Positions 1 to 8,399 of a stretch of 64,000 bases of DNA are shown here, in pieces. The stretch lies in contig CAYFMP010000004.1 in the NCBI GenBank assembly GCA_964344215.1, forward strand, positions 1-64,000, written 5' to 3'. Each line of letters starts with the position of its first letter. Position 1 is the stretch's first letter. The translations under genes were made by a program, and so were the position numbers. The DNA is from CAYFMP01 sp964344215 (GTDB lineage Bacteria; Pseudomonadota; Alphaproteobacteria; Rhodospirillales; Casp-alpha2). The notes under the pieces were generated by a model. That model was given only the letters and a program-made list of their open reading frames with translations, was not told the origin of the DNA and made no database searches.

Positions 1-655
1 CGTCGTCACCGGGTTGCTGTTCGGTGCGCGCCGCCAGCGCCACCAAGTTGCGAATCTTCTGCTCGGCCAGCTGGACGAACAGCCCGTTCGGATATTCCGA
101 CAGGTAGCGCTGATAGTCGGCTATGTCGGTGCTGTACCTGATCTCTTCCCAGGTCTCGGAATCGGCGACTATGGCGCTGGTGCTGGGCGCTCTCGGTTTC
201 AGTTCGGCCGTGGCCGTGGTCTGGGGGGCGGCGGCGCTGGCCGCGGCGTCGAAGGCAAACACCCCTTTCAGGGCGAACTGCAGGTCGCACTGGCCCTCGG
301 CGTGGTAAACGTGGAACTTGACGTGCAGATCGCGGCCGACCTGCTTCAATTTGGCGTCGGAGCCCTCGATGTAGTTGCCGAAGAAGTCGCCCGACAGGCC
401 GTCCTCCGTCGCCTTGATCTCGATCTGTCCGCTCGCCTGCGGGTGCCACCAGTCGCCGACCATGTAGTCGTTCTTGACGCTGAAGGAGTTGACGGACATC
501 TCCGAACAATGGTTGTCACCGTTGGTTCCGACCGGATCGACATTGCCGGGGACGAAGGAAACCTCGGCGGCGGTTGCCGCGGGATAAGCGAACAGCAAGA
601 CCGCGACAGCGAGACAGACGAAATATAAACACCTTCCAATCCTACACGCGAACAT
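1..655 (-). CDS. secreted protein of unknown function, C-terminus beyond window
   Basis: The reading frame is open from an ATG at 655 to the left edge, giving about 218 residues without a stop, so the gene is partial. The N-terminus has a hydrophobic stretch (about residues 9-24, FVCLAVAVLLFAYPAA) followed by Ala residues, which looks like a Sec signal peptide. A central region with Cys and Trp residues (about 40-125) resembles no family I can name. Near residues 165-205 there is a segment of the type W-x-x-I...S-x-D...YL-x-x-YP-x-G-x-F-x-x-LA. That short repeat is common in exported alphaproteobacterial proteins carrying caspase-like or Sel1/TPR domains, so such a domain could lie beyond the edge. 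It is followed on the same strand by no other visible gene; the next gene (736-1839) lies upstream of it. Confidence 0.7.
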   Translation of the reverse strand, partial: MFACRIGRCLYFVCLAVAVLLFAYPAATAAEVSFVPGNVDPVGTNGDNHCSEMSVNSFSVKNDYMVGDWWHPQASGQIEIKATEDGLSGDFFGNYIEGSDAKLKQVGRDLHVKFHVYHAEGQCDLQFALKGVFAFDAAASAAAPQTTATAELKPRAPSTSAIVADSETWEEIRYSTDIADYQRYLSEYPNGLFVQLAEQKIRNLVALAARTEQQPGDD

Positions 656-735
656 GGCTATTTCCTCCCCAATCAACTCGAATCTCCCTGCCAGGGTAAC
701 ACGAGTGCGAGCTATCACGGAAGCCGGGGATGCGC

Positions 736-1839
736 CTAAGCAAGCTCGGCCAGCAGTTGCTCGAGCGGCGTAAAGGGACGGTTCTGAAGACGGCCCGTTT
801 CTTCGAGGACGAGGACGCCGCCGTGGCAGGTCAGGCCGCGGGCCAGCCAGTCGTGGCTTCGGCACGCCTCCAGCACGCCGACTTCGGCGATCAGGTCGAC
901 CCACGGGTAGATCGCCTGGCTGTAGCCGGCCGAAGCCGCCACCGGCGCGGCGCCGGGGATGTTGTCGACGCAGAAATGCCGGATGCCGTCGACCGCGTAG
1001 ACCGGGTCGGCCCAGGTCGTCGGTCGGGTGGTTTCGACGGCGCCGGCCGTATCGCACGAGATGTCGGCGATGACGGCGGTCGGTTTCATGATCTTCAGCA
1101 TGGCGCGGTCGATCAGGTGATCGTCGCGGTGCTTCGGCCACAACACGCAGTTGACGACGAGATCGACGTCGCCGAGGTAAGCGGGCAAGGCGGTGACGTC
1201 GTCGGTCGTGAAATCGGCGTCCGAGAATTGCAGGGCGGCCTGAAAACGCGCCCGTTCGCTGATGTCGAGGCCGACCACCGAAACGCCGAGACCGATCAGC
1301 GTCCGGAGCGCGCCCTGGCCGACCATGCCGAGGCCGAGGACGATGGCCTTCAAGGCCGGTACGCCGAAATGGGACTTGAAATGGCGGCCGCCGCCGCCGT
1401 GCGGCGAAAGGCAAAGTCGGACCCCTTCGAGAGCACCGATCTCGCCGGCCAACGGGCAGTTGGGGGAACCCTTCTCGTGCGTTTCCTCCGCCGCCACGGC
1501 GCTCAGGCCGACGTCGAGCATGACGTCGGTGAGTTCGCGGTTGAGAGCGGAGTGCAGGTTGGTGAACAGGATATGGCGGGGTTCCAGTAGATCGTATTCG
1601 TCGGGCAGGATCTCCTTCACCTTGACGATCAACTCGGCGCCGCCGTAGACGGCGGCCGGCCCGTCGACGATGGCGGCGCCGGCCTCTTCATATTCGGCGT
1701 CCACGATGCCCGACAGCAGCCCGGCCCCGGTCTCGACAAGCAAACCGTGGCCGGTTTCGACCAGCGCCCGGACCTCGGCCGGCATCAGGCCGACCCGTCC
1801 TTCCTGAGGCTTGATCTCGCGCGCGACGCCGATCTCCAC
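736..1839 (-). CDS. alanine dehydrogenase / pyridine nucleotide transhydrogenase family protein
   Basis: 367 aa, close to the usual ~370 aa of alanine dehydrogenases, which interconvert L-alanine and pyruvate with NAD. The N-terminal signature (IGVAREIKPQEGRVGL), the VKVKE segment with the substrate-binding Lys, and LFTNLHSA with the catalytic His position are present. A Rossmann motif GLGMVG lies near residue 174, and VYAVDGIRHFCVDNIPGA follows the family pattern with its Asp. The linker before the Rossmann fold is unlike classical Ald: the usual MSEVAGR block is replaced by a Gly/His-rich stretch. The segment ADISCD recalls carboxyethylornithine synthase and saccharopine-type relatives, so another 2-oxo acid/amino acid pair is possible. 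It is last in the cysK-sseA-GNAT operon, 3 bases after the GNAT stop. Confidence 0.8.
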   Translation of the reverse strand: MEIGVAREIKPQEGRVGLMPAEVRALVETGHGLLVETGAGLLSGIVDAEYEEAGAAIVDGPAAVYGGAELIVKVKEILPDEYDLLEPRHILFTNLHSALNRELTDVMLDVGLSAVAAEETHEKGSPNCPLAGEIGALEGVRLCLSPHGGGGRHFKSHFGVPALKAIVLGLGMVGQGALRTLIGLGVSVVGLDISERARFQAALQFSDADFTTDDVTALPAYLGDVDLVVNCVLWPKHRDDHLIDRAMLKIMKPTAVIADISCDTAGAVETTRPTTWADPVYAVDGIRHFCVDNIPGAAPVAASAGYSQAIYPWVDLIAEVGVLEACRSHDWLARGLTCHGGVLVLEETGRLQNRPFTPLEQLLAELA

Positions 1840-1842
1840 CGG

Positions 1843-2427
1843 CTATCCCTCCTGATCCTGCTCGGCGTTGGGAAACAGGCCGCTCAGCCTGGGGTCCTCG
1901 AACTCGACGGTTTCCTGCTTGTAGGGAACGAACCCGCAGCGCTGGTAGGTGGCGAGCGCGTTGGGGTGGTCCTCCGTGCAGGTATGGACCCACAGCCGGT
2001 CCGGTTCGTACGTCCACGCCTGATCGACGGACCAGCGCAGGAAATAGAGGCCCAAGCCGCGGCCGATGAATTCGGGCATCAGGCCGAAATAGGCCAATTC
2101 GATATCCGCCGGCGCGCGGCGGTCGAGTTCGCTGTAGCCGGCCGGGACGCCGCCGACGTAGAGGACGTAGATCTCGACCTGCTCGTCGTGGATGATGGCG
2201 GCCAAGGCCTCGTCGTCGAGTTGGCGGCGCTCGTACCACAGCCACTCCTCGCCGATGGTGTCGTAAAGATAGCGGTAGAACGACACCGGCGGCTGTTCGG
2301 CCCTGAGCAGGGCGAGCTTGGCCACCGGAGTCGCCGGCGTCGGCGCGGTCGGCCGTTCGGTCATCTCCAGGTAGGTGATGACGGAAGAAATCGTGCCGGC
2401 TGCTTCAGGGTTCGACGGGCGCGTCAT
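1843..2427 (-). CDS. GNAT-family N-acetyltransferase
   Basis: 194 aa from the ATG at 2427, which follows a GGGGAGA ribosome-binding site and overlaps the end of sseA by 23 bases. A longer start at 2478 would overlap sseA more and is less likely. The GNAT acetyl-CoA pyrophosphate-binding loop is visible in the segment MPEFIGRGLGLYFL (pattern Q/R-x-x-G-x-G/A), preceded by strand beta4 (ELAYFGL). The C-terminal NALATYQRCGFVPYKQE is the typical alpha4-beta6 end of the fold. The acceptor substrate cannot be told from sequence. The position between sseA and the Ald-like gene, with overlaps or gaps of a few bases, implies co-transcription and perhaps a role in amino-acid or thiol metabolism. Confidence 0.85.
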   Translation of the reverse strand: MTRPSNPEAAGTISSVITYLEMTERPTAPTPATPVAKLALLRAEQPPVSFYRYLYDTIGEEWLWYERRQLDDEALAAIIHDEQVEIYVLYVGGVPAGYSELDRRAPADIELAYFGLMPEFIGRGLGLYFLRWSVDQAWTYEPDRLWVHTCTEDHPNALATYQRCGFVPYKQETVEFEDPRLSGLFPNAEQDQEG

Positions 2428-3265
2428 CGTGGTCTCCCCATTCGGCCCACGATCCGTCATAGACAGCGACGTCTTCATACCCCAAAAGGTAGAAGCCGAA
2501 TGCCAGCACCGCCGCCGTCACGCCCGAACCGCAGGTGGCGGCGACGGGTTTGGCCGGGTCGATCCCGGCCTCGGCGATGGCGTCGGCGATAGCATCGGCC
2601 GGACGCATGGCGAAGCATTGGTTCGGATTCATGACGCGGCCGATCGGCAGGTTGATGCTGCCGGGGATGTGTCCGGTCTTCTTGGACGGCCGCGGTTCCG
2701 GTTCCTGGCCGTTGAACCGCCCAGGACTGCGGGCGTCGATGACCTGATCGCGTTTCGAATCGAGATTGGCCATGATCTGATTGAAGGACCTGAGCAGGGT
2801 GTTGTTGGTGCGGGCCGTAAAATGGCGTTCGCGGGGCGTCGGCGGCAGGTCGTCGACGGGCCGTTCCTCGGCCACCCACTTCGGCAGGCCGCCGTCGAGC
2901 AGGGCCACGTCTTCATGCCCGAACACGCGAAACATCCACCACACGCGACATGCCGCCAGAAAACCGCCATTGGCGTCGTAAACGACGATGCGGCTGCCGT
3001 CGCCAAGACCGAGCTTGCGGACCTTGCTGGAGAACTTCTCCGGAGCCGGCAGCATGTGGGGCAGCGAGGAGCCGGTGTCGGCGATGTCGTCGATGTTGAA
3101 ATAGACGGCGCCCGGTATATGGGCCTTTTCGTATTCCGCGCCGCCGTTGCGGGGATCGGTGGGAAGGAAGGTGGTGGCGTCGACGACGCGGACGTCGGGC
3201 GCCTGCAGGTGTTGGGCCAGCCACTCGGTGCTGACCAGGGCGTCCGGGTTGGCGTATTCGGCCAT
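2405..3265 (-). CDS. sseA: 3-mercaptopyruvate sulfurtransferase (SseA)
   Basis: 286 aa with two rhodanese domains, an inactive N-terminal one (about residues 10-135) and a catalytic C-terminal one (about 165-285). The active-site loop C-G-S-G-V-T (Cys245) is the signature of mercaptopyruvate sulfurtransferases rather than thiosulfate-specific rhodaneses. It moves sulfur from 3-mercaptopyruvate to thiophilic acceptors in the cytoplasm. The ATG at 3265 lies two bases after the cysK stop and fits the family N-terminus; the upstream in-frame extension is low-complexity and is the shadow of cysK. The neighbours suggest a sulfur/cysteine operon. Confidence 0.93.
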   Translation of the reverse strand: MAEYANPDALVSTEWLAQHLQAPDVRVVDATTFLPTDPRNGGAEYEKAHIPGAVYFNIDDIADTGSSLPHMLPAPEKFSSKVRKLGLGDGSRIVVYDANGGFLAACRVWWMFRVFGHEDVALLDGGLPKWVAEERPVDDLPPTPRERHFTARTNNTLLRSFNQIMANLDSKRDQVIDARSPGRFNGQEPEPRPSKKTGHIPGSINLPIGRVMNPNQCFAMRPADAIADAIAEAGIDPAKPVAATCGSGVTAAVLAFGFYLLGYEDVAVYDGSWAEWGDHDDAPVEP

Positions 3266-3267
3266 GC

Positions 3268-4269
3268 TCACTCCAGCCAGTCGGGCGTCGGCAGGCCCTT
3301 CTCCCGGAGGAACTCGGGATTGAACAGCTTGCTCTGATAACGGTTGCCGAAATCGGCGAGGATGGTGACGATCGTGTGTCCCGGTCCCATGTCCCTGGCA
3401 AGATGGATGGCGCCGGCCACGTTGATGCCACTGGAGCCGCCGACGCACAGACCTTCATCTCGAAGCAGGTCGAAGATGATCGGCAGGGCTTCCTCGTCGG
3501 AGATTCGATACGGCTTGTCGACGGTGATATCCTCGATGATCGGCGTCACCCGCCCGAGGCCGATGCCCTCGGTGATCGAGCCGCCCTCGGACTTGATTTC
3601 GCCGTCGGCAAAGTGACTGTACATGGCGGCGCCATACGGGTCGGCAATGCCGATGACGATATCGGGCTTCTGCTCGCGCAAATAGGTCGAGACGCCGGCG
3701 ATGGTGCCGCCGGTGCCGATGGAACAGGTAAACCCGTCGACCTTGCCGTCGGTCTGACGCCAGATTTCGGGACCCGTCGTCTCGTAATGCGCTCGACGGT
3801 TGGCCAAGTTATTCCATTGGTCGGCGAACAACACGCCGTTCGGCTCTTTTCCCGCCAATTCCTCGGCCATGCGCCGGCCAACGTGCTGGTAGCTGTTGGG
3901 GTCCGAATAGGGCAGCGCCGGGGTTTCAACCAGTTCCGCACCACAGAGCCGCAACATGTCTTTCTTCTCCTGGCTCTGAGTTTCGGGAATGACGATGATC
4001 GTCCGGTAACCGCGCGAGTTGGCGGCCAGCGCCAGGCCGATCCCGGTGTTGCCGGCCGTGCTTTCGACGATCAGGCCGCCGGGCTTGAGGATGCCCCGAT
4101 CCTCGGCATCCTTGATCATGAACAAAGCGGCGCGGTCCTTGACCGAGCTGCCCGGGTTGAGAAACTCGGCCTTGCCGAGGATTTCGCAGCCGGTTTCCTC
4201 GGACGGTCCTTTCAAGCGAATGAGAGGCGTGTTGCCGACGGTGTCGGCAAATCCGTCGCGAATGTCCAT
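3268..4269 (-). CDS. cysK: cysteine synthase A (O-acetylserine sulfhydrylase)
   Basis: 333 aa, fold type II PLP enzyme. The PLP lysine is in NPGSSVKDRAA (Lys44), the substrate loop is STAGNTGIGLA, and the phosphate-binding Gly-rich loop is SIGTGGTIAGV. It condenses O-acetylserine with sulfide to give cysteine. The C-terminal half is slightly longer than E. coli CysK, as in several alphaproteobacterial cysteine synthase A paralogues that may also use other sulfur donors. It is first in the minus-strand operon cysK-sseA-GNAT-Ald-like. The promoter must lie in the roughly 100 bases between 4269 and 4374, where I see no clear box. Confidence 0.93.
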   Translation of the reverse strand: MDIRDGFADTVGNTPLIRLKGPSEETGCEILGKAEFLNPGSSVKDRAALFMIKDAEDRGILKPGGLIVESTAGNTGIGLALAANSRGYRTIIVIPETQSQEKKDMLRLCGAELVETPALPYSDPNSYQHVGRRMAEELAGKEPNGVLFADQWNNLANRRAHYETTGPEIWRQTDGKVDGFTCSIGTGGTIAGVSTYLREQKPDIVIGIADPYGAAMYSHFADGEIKSEGGSITEGIGLGRVTPIIEDITVDKPYRISDEEALPIIFDLLRDEGLCVGGSSGINVAGAIHLARDMGPGHTIVTILADFGNRYQSKLFNPEFLREKGLPTPDWLE

Positions 4270-4373
4270 GTCCAGTGATCCCGGATGATCCAGTTGCTCA
4301 AGGGCTCCGAGGCAAGATAGCGACGGCGGGTGAGCCGATCAAGCTCTCCGCCGAGGGCGGCGACGCGATGCCG

Positions 4374-5012
4374 TTAGCTGTCGGTTTCTCCAAGCCAGCG
4401 GGCGCGGACCGCATCGCGGTTGTGGCGGAACCAATAAAGCAGAATCATCGTCATCGAATTGATAATCCGTCCCCGATCCAGCAGCTCGAAAGCCTCTTCC
4501 GGAGTGACGGTGAACACCCGGATGTCCTCGCCTTCTTCGTCCAGCCCGTGAACGCCGCCGGCTTTCGAGGCGTCGACCCGGGCGCAGAAAAGGAACACGG
4601 ATTCGGTCGAGCCTCCGGGAGTCACCAGGTAATGGCAGACCGGCTCGATATGCTCGATCGTGCAGTCCGCTTCTTCGATCGCCTCACGGCGCACGACGTC
4701 TTCCGGGTCTTCCTCGTCGTCGATGATGCCGGCGACAGCCTCGATCAGCCACGGCGAAGTGCCGTCGTCGTACCAGGGCGACGACAACGCGGCGAAGGCG
4801 CCGGCCCGGAATTGCTCGATGAAAACGAGGCGATCGAGGTCGGGATCATAGAGAAGAGCGGAAGCGGCGTGGCCGCGCTCGAATATTTCCCGGGTGATTT
4901 CCTTCCCCCAGCCGCCGGCGAACAGTTGATGCCGCAATCGGTAGCGGTCGAGTCTGAAATAGCCCTGGAACGGTGTCGTCTTGTCGACGACCTCGACGTC
5001 TTGCGGTTTCAT
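4374..5012 (-). CDS. nudF: Nudix hydrolase, ADP-ribose pyrophosphatase type
   Basis: 212 aa from the ATG at 5012, chosen because it follows an AGGAGAAGGAA ribosome-binding site; the longer frame upstream overlaps dnaE2 territory. The Nudix box G-x5-E-x7-R-E-x2-E-E is clear at about residues 95-116 (GIIDDE...RREAIEEAD). The fold N-terminus (FQGYFRLDRYRLRHQLF...) and the late segment SMTMILLYWFRH match ADP-ribose pyrophosphatases (NudF/TrgB type), which split ADP-ribose into AMP and ribose 5-phosphate. It stands alone between cysK and dnaE2, in the same direction as both. Confidence 0.88.
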   Translation of the reverse strand: MKPQDVEVVDKTTPFQGYFRLDRYRLRHQLFAGGWGKEITREIFERGHAASALLYDPDLDRLVFIEQFRAGAFAALSSPWYDDGTSPWLIEAVAGIIDDEEDPEDVVRREAIEEADCTIEHIEPVCHYLVTPGGSTESVFLFCARVDASKAGGVHGLDEEGEDIRVFTVTPEEAFELLDRGRIINSMTMILLYWFRHNRDAVRARWLGETDS

Positions 5013-5187
5013 GCGCGTTCCTTCTCCTGCATCGGACACCCGCCGCACTTGTCGTTGATCGGCGGGCGTTTGTCCAGCCGCCGGGTTACGGAAGGGCGGG
5101 AAAAGGCGGGTGACGCCTATTTCCTCTTGGTGGCGGCTCCGTGTCGGCCAACCATGCCCGGTCGCGAGCGGCACGGGAATTCTCGAC

Positions 5188-8100
5188 TCAGTGAAAATCC
5201 CGCGAGACAAGCCGGAGCGGGTTGCCGGAGCTGTCCCGGTACGGGGCGTCGTTGCCGTCGAGGCGGCCGAGCAGCGCGGTATGGTCGAACAGCCGCTCGG
5301 CCAATACGTGGATGACCCGGCCTTGCTTCTGGATGCGGCCGTCGACGCCGAGCAGGCTGGCCCTGAGCACGACCTTGCGGAAGGCCTCGAAGGTATCGGG
5401 CCAGACGATCAGGTTGGCGATTGCGGTTTCGTCCTCCATGGTGATGAACATCACACCCTTGGCGCTGCCGGGGCGTTGGCGGGTGGTAACCAGTCCGGCG
5501 ACGCGGACCGTTTGGCCGTGGGCCAATTCTTCGAGCCGGTCGCAAGTGGTGTAGCCGGCATCGGCAAGATCGCCTCTCAGCAGGCCCAGGGGATGCGCCT
5601 TCAGGGAAAGCCGGAGCGTCCGGTAATCGTCGGCGACCTCCTCACCGGCGGTCATCGCGGGCAGGGCGACGGCCGGCTCGGTCTTGTCGGCGGCGGCGAA
5701 CAGCGGCAGCGGGGTGTCGTCGAGGCCGCGCGCCGCCCACAGCGCCTGGCGACGGCTCAGATTCAAGGAACCAAAGGCGTCGGCCCGGGCCAGAACTTCC
5801 AGGGCGGCCCGTCCGAGTCCGGTGCGTCGCCCGAGGTCGGCCATATCCAGATAACCGCTTCCCCGCGTTCCAACCAGGACTTCGGCGTCGGTCTCGTGCA
5901 GGTCCTTGATCTGGCGAAAGCCCAAGCGCAGCGCCACAGCGCCGCCATCCGCCGGTTCCAGGGTGCAGTCCCAATCGCTTGTGTTGACGTCGACCGGCCG
6001 TACCTCGACACCGTGCGTGCGCGCATCGCGGACGATCTGGGCCGGCGCGTAGAAACCCATCGGCTGGTTGTTCAGCAGGGCGCAGGCGAACGCCGCCGGG
6101 TAATGGCATTTCAGCCACGACGACACGTAGACCAGAAGCGCGAAGCTGGCGGCGTGGGACTCGGGGAAGCCGTAGTCGGCGAAGCCCTCGATCTGCTTGA
6201 AGCAGCGTTCGGAAAAATCCCGCGCGTAGCCGTTCCCGACCATGCCCCGGAGGAAGCGTTCGCGGAACCGGTGGATGTCGCCGAAGCGGCGGAAGGTGGC
6301 GAGCGCCCGGCGCAAGGAGTCGGCCTCTTCCGGCGAGAAGCCGGCGGCGACGATGGCCATCTTCATGGCCTGCTCCTGGAACAGGGGAATGCCGAGGGTC
6401 TTGCCCAGCACCTCGCGCAGCGCGTCCGAGGGGTAGTCGACCGGCTCCTCGCCGTTGCGGCGGCGCAGGTAGGGGTGCACCATGTCGCCCTGGATGGGGC
6501 CGGGGCGGACGATCGCCACCTCGATGACCAGGTCGTAGAAGTTGCGCGGCCGCAGCCGCGGCAGCATCGANNNNNNNNNNGCACCACCAGGTCATAGAAC
6601 ACCCGCGGCTTCAGGCGCGGCAGCATGCTCATCTGGGCGCGGCTTTCGACCTGGAAGACGCCGACCGAATCACCGCGGCACAGCATGTCGTAGACGGCGG
6701 CGTCCTCGGGCGGCACCGTCGCCAGCGTCAGTTTGCGGCCGTGGTGGGCGGCGATCAGGTCGAAGGCCGAGTGGATGCAACTCAGCATGCCGAGCCCGAG
6801 GATATCGACCTTGAGGATGCCGAGCGCGTCGAGGTCGTCCTTGTCCCATTCGATGACAGTGCGCTCGGCCATGGCGGCGTTGGCGATGGGAACGACCTCG
6901 TCGAGGCGGCCGCGGGTCATCACCATGCCGCCGATGTGCTGCGAGAGATGGCGCGGAAACCCCCGGATCTGGCCGGCCAGGAGCATCGCCTTGCGGATCG
7001 TCGGTTCGCCCGGGTCGAGCCCGGCGTCGCGGATGTGGGCGTCCTCGATCTCGTCCCACGAGCGCCGCCAGGCGGCGCCCTGCAGGGCGACGATGGTATC
7101 CTCGGCGAGACCCAGCGCCTTGCCGACCTCGCGGACGGCGCTCTTGGTCCGGTAAGTGATGACGGTCGCCGTCATGCCGGCGTGCTCGCGGCCGTATTTC
7201 CCGTAGACGTACTGAATGACCTCCTCGCGGCGGCCGTTCTCGAAATCGACGTCGATGTCAGGCGGCTCGCCGCGCTCGGCGCTGACGAAACGCTCGAACA
7301 GCAGATCGATGCGGGCCGGGTCGACGGCGGTGACGCCGAGACAGTAGCAGACGGCCGAGTTGGCGGCCGAACCGCGCCCTTGGCACAGGATGCCGCGCTC
7401 CCCGGCGAAGCGGACGAGGTCGTGGACGGTCAGGAAATAGGGCGCGAAGCCAAGCTCGCCGATCAGTTTCAGTTCGTGCTCGAGGCCGGCCCGCACCCGG
7501 TCCGGGACGCCGTCCGGATAACGTGCCGCCGCCCCCTCCCAGGTCAGGCGCACCAGTTCGTGTTGCGGGGTGCGGCCGTCCGGCGCCGTCTCGACGGGGT
7601 ATTCGTAACGCAACTCGTCGAGACTGAAGGTGCAGGCCTCGGCGATCTCGATCGTACGGGCGACGGCGTCCGGGTGCCCGGCGAACAGGCGCGCCATCTC
7701 CCCGGGCGTTTTCAAGTGACGCTCGGCGTTGGCGAACAGCCGGTAGCCGGCCTCTTGAACGGTGCAGCCCTCGCGAATGCAGATCAAAACGTCCTGCAGG
7801 GGCCTGCGTTCGGGGCTGTGGACGTGGACGTCGTTGGTGGCGACGAGTGCCAGGCGGTGGGCGGCGGCGATGCCGGAGAGGGCGTCGAGGCGCGCCCGGT
7901 CATTACCCCGGTAGAGAATCGATGCAGCTACATAGAGGTTGTCCTTAAAGTTCTGCTTTAACCGGGAGAGGGCCTCGGAAAACGCCTCGTCGGGGCGGTC
8001 CGGCGGCACCGCGATGACGATCTGCCCGGCGCCACCGGCGAAGACGCCGCCGTCCACGATATCGCCTATGCTCAACAGGCACTCGCCCTTCGGCGCCCGT

Positions 8101-8399
8101 CGCTTGCCGACGCTCAGGAGCCGGGTCAGGCGACCGTAGGCGGCACGGTCGGTCGGATAGCACAGCAGGTCCGGGCCGTCGGTCAGGTCGAGCCGGGTGC
8201 CGACCACCAGGCGGATGCCGGCCCGCTTCGCCGCCGCATGGGCGCGGACCAGGCCGGAGACGCTGTTGCGGTCGGTGATGGCGATGGCCCCGAGCCCGAG
8301 GGCAGCGGCGCTGACGACCAGTTCCTCCGGATGCGAGGCGCCGCGCAGGAAGCTGAAATTGCTGGTCGCCTGAAGCTCGGCGTAGGGGGGTGTCATCAT
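5188..8399 (-). CDS. dnaE2: error-prone DNA polymerase DnaE2 (split by an assembly gap)
   Basis: C-family polymerase alpha subunit for SOS-induced translesion synthesis. Start ATG at 8399 overlaps the imuB stop (ATGA), so the genes are translationally coupled. The N-terminal PHP domain begins at [19 protein letters not shown], and the polymerase core carries the catalytic pair in [13 protein letters not shown]. The C-terminal OB-fold domain is [18 protein letters not shown]... and the end is SRDFH. Ten Ns at 6571-6580 interrupt it and the two halves are in different frames: 8399-6581 encodes about 606 aa and 6567-5188 459 aa. About 15 codons are present on both sides of the gap in diverged form. 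Merged length would be about 1050 aa, normal for DnaE2. The break is an assembly artefact rather than a mutation. Confidence 0.93.
6571..6580. other. assembly gap (10 N) inside dnaE2
   Basis: Ten Ns, a placeholder of arbitrary length. The 44 bases to its left (6527-6570) and 44 bases to its right (6586-6629) are alternative versions of the same dnaE2 segment, about 75% identical. The true distance is therefore negative: the contigs overlap but were not merged. Confidence 0.97.

Noticed and set aside
5110..6597. 495-aa frame on the plus strand opposite dnaE2
   Set aside because: It runs through the N gap and mirrors the DnaE2 coding frame; composition is Val/Gly/Arg-rich without domains.
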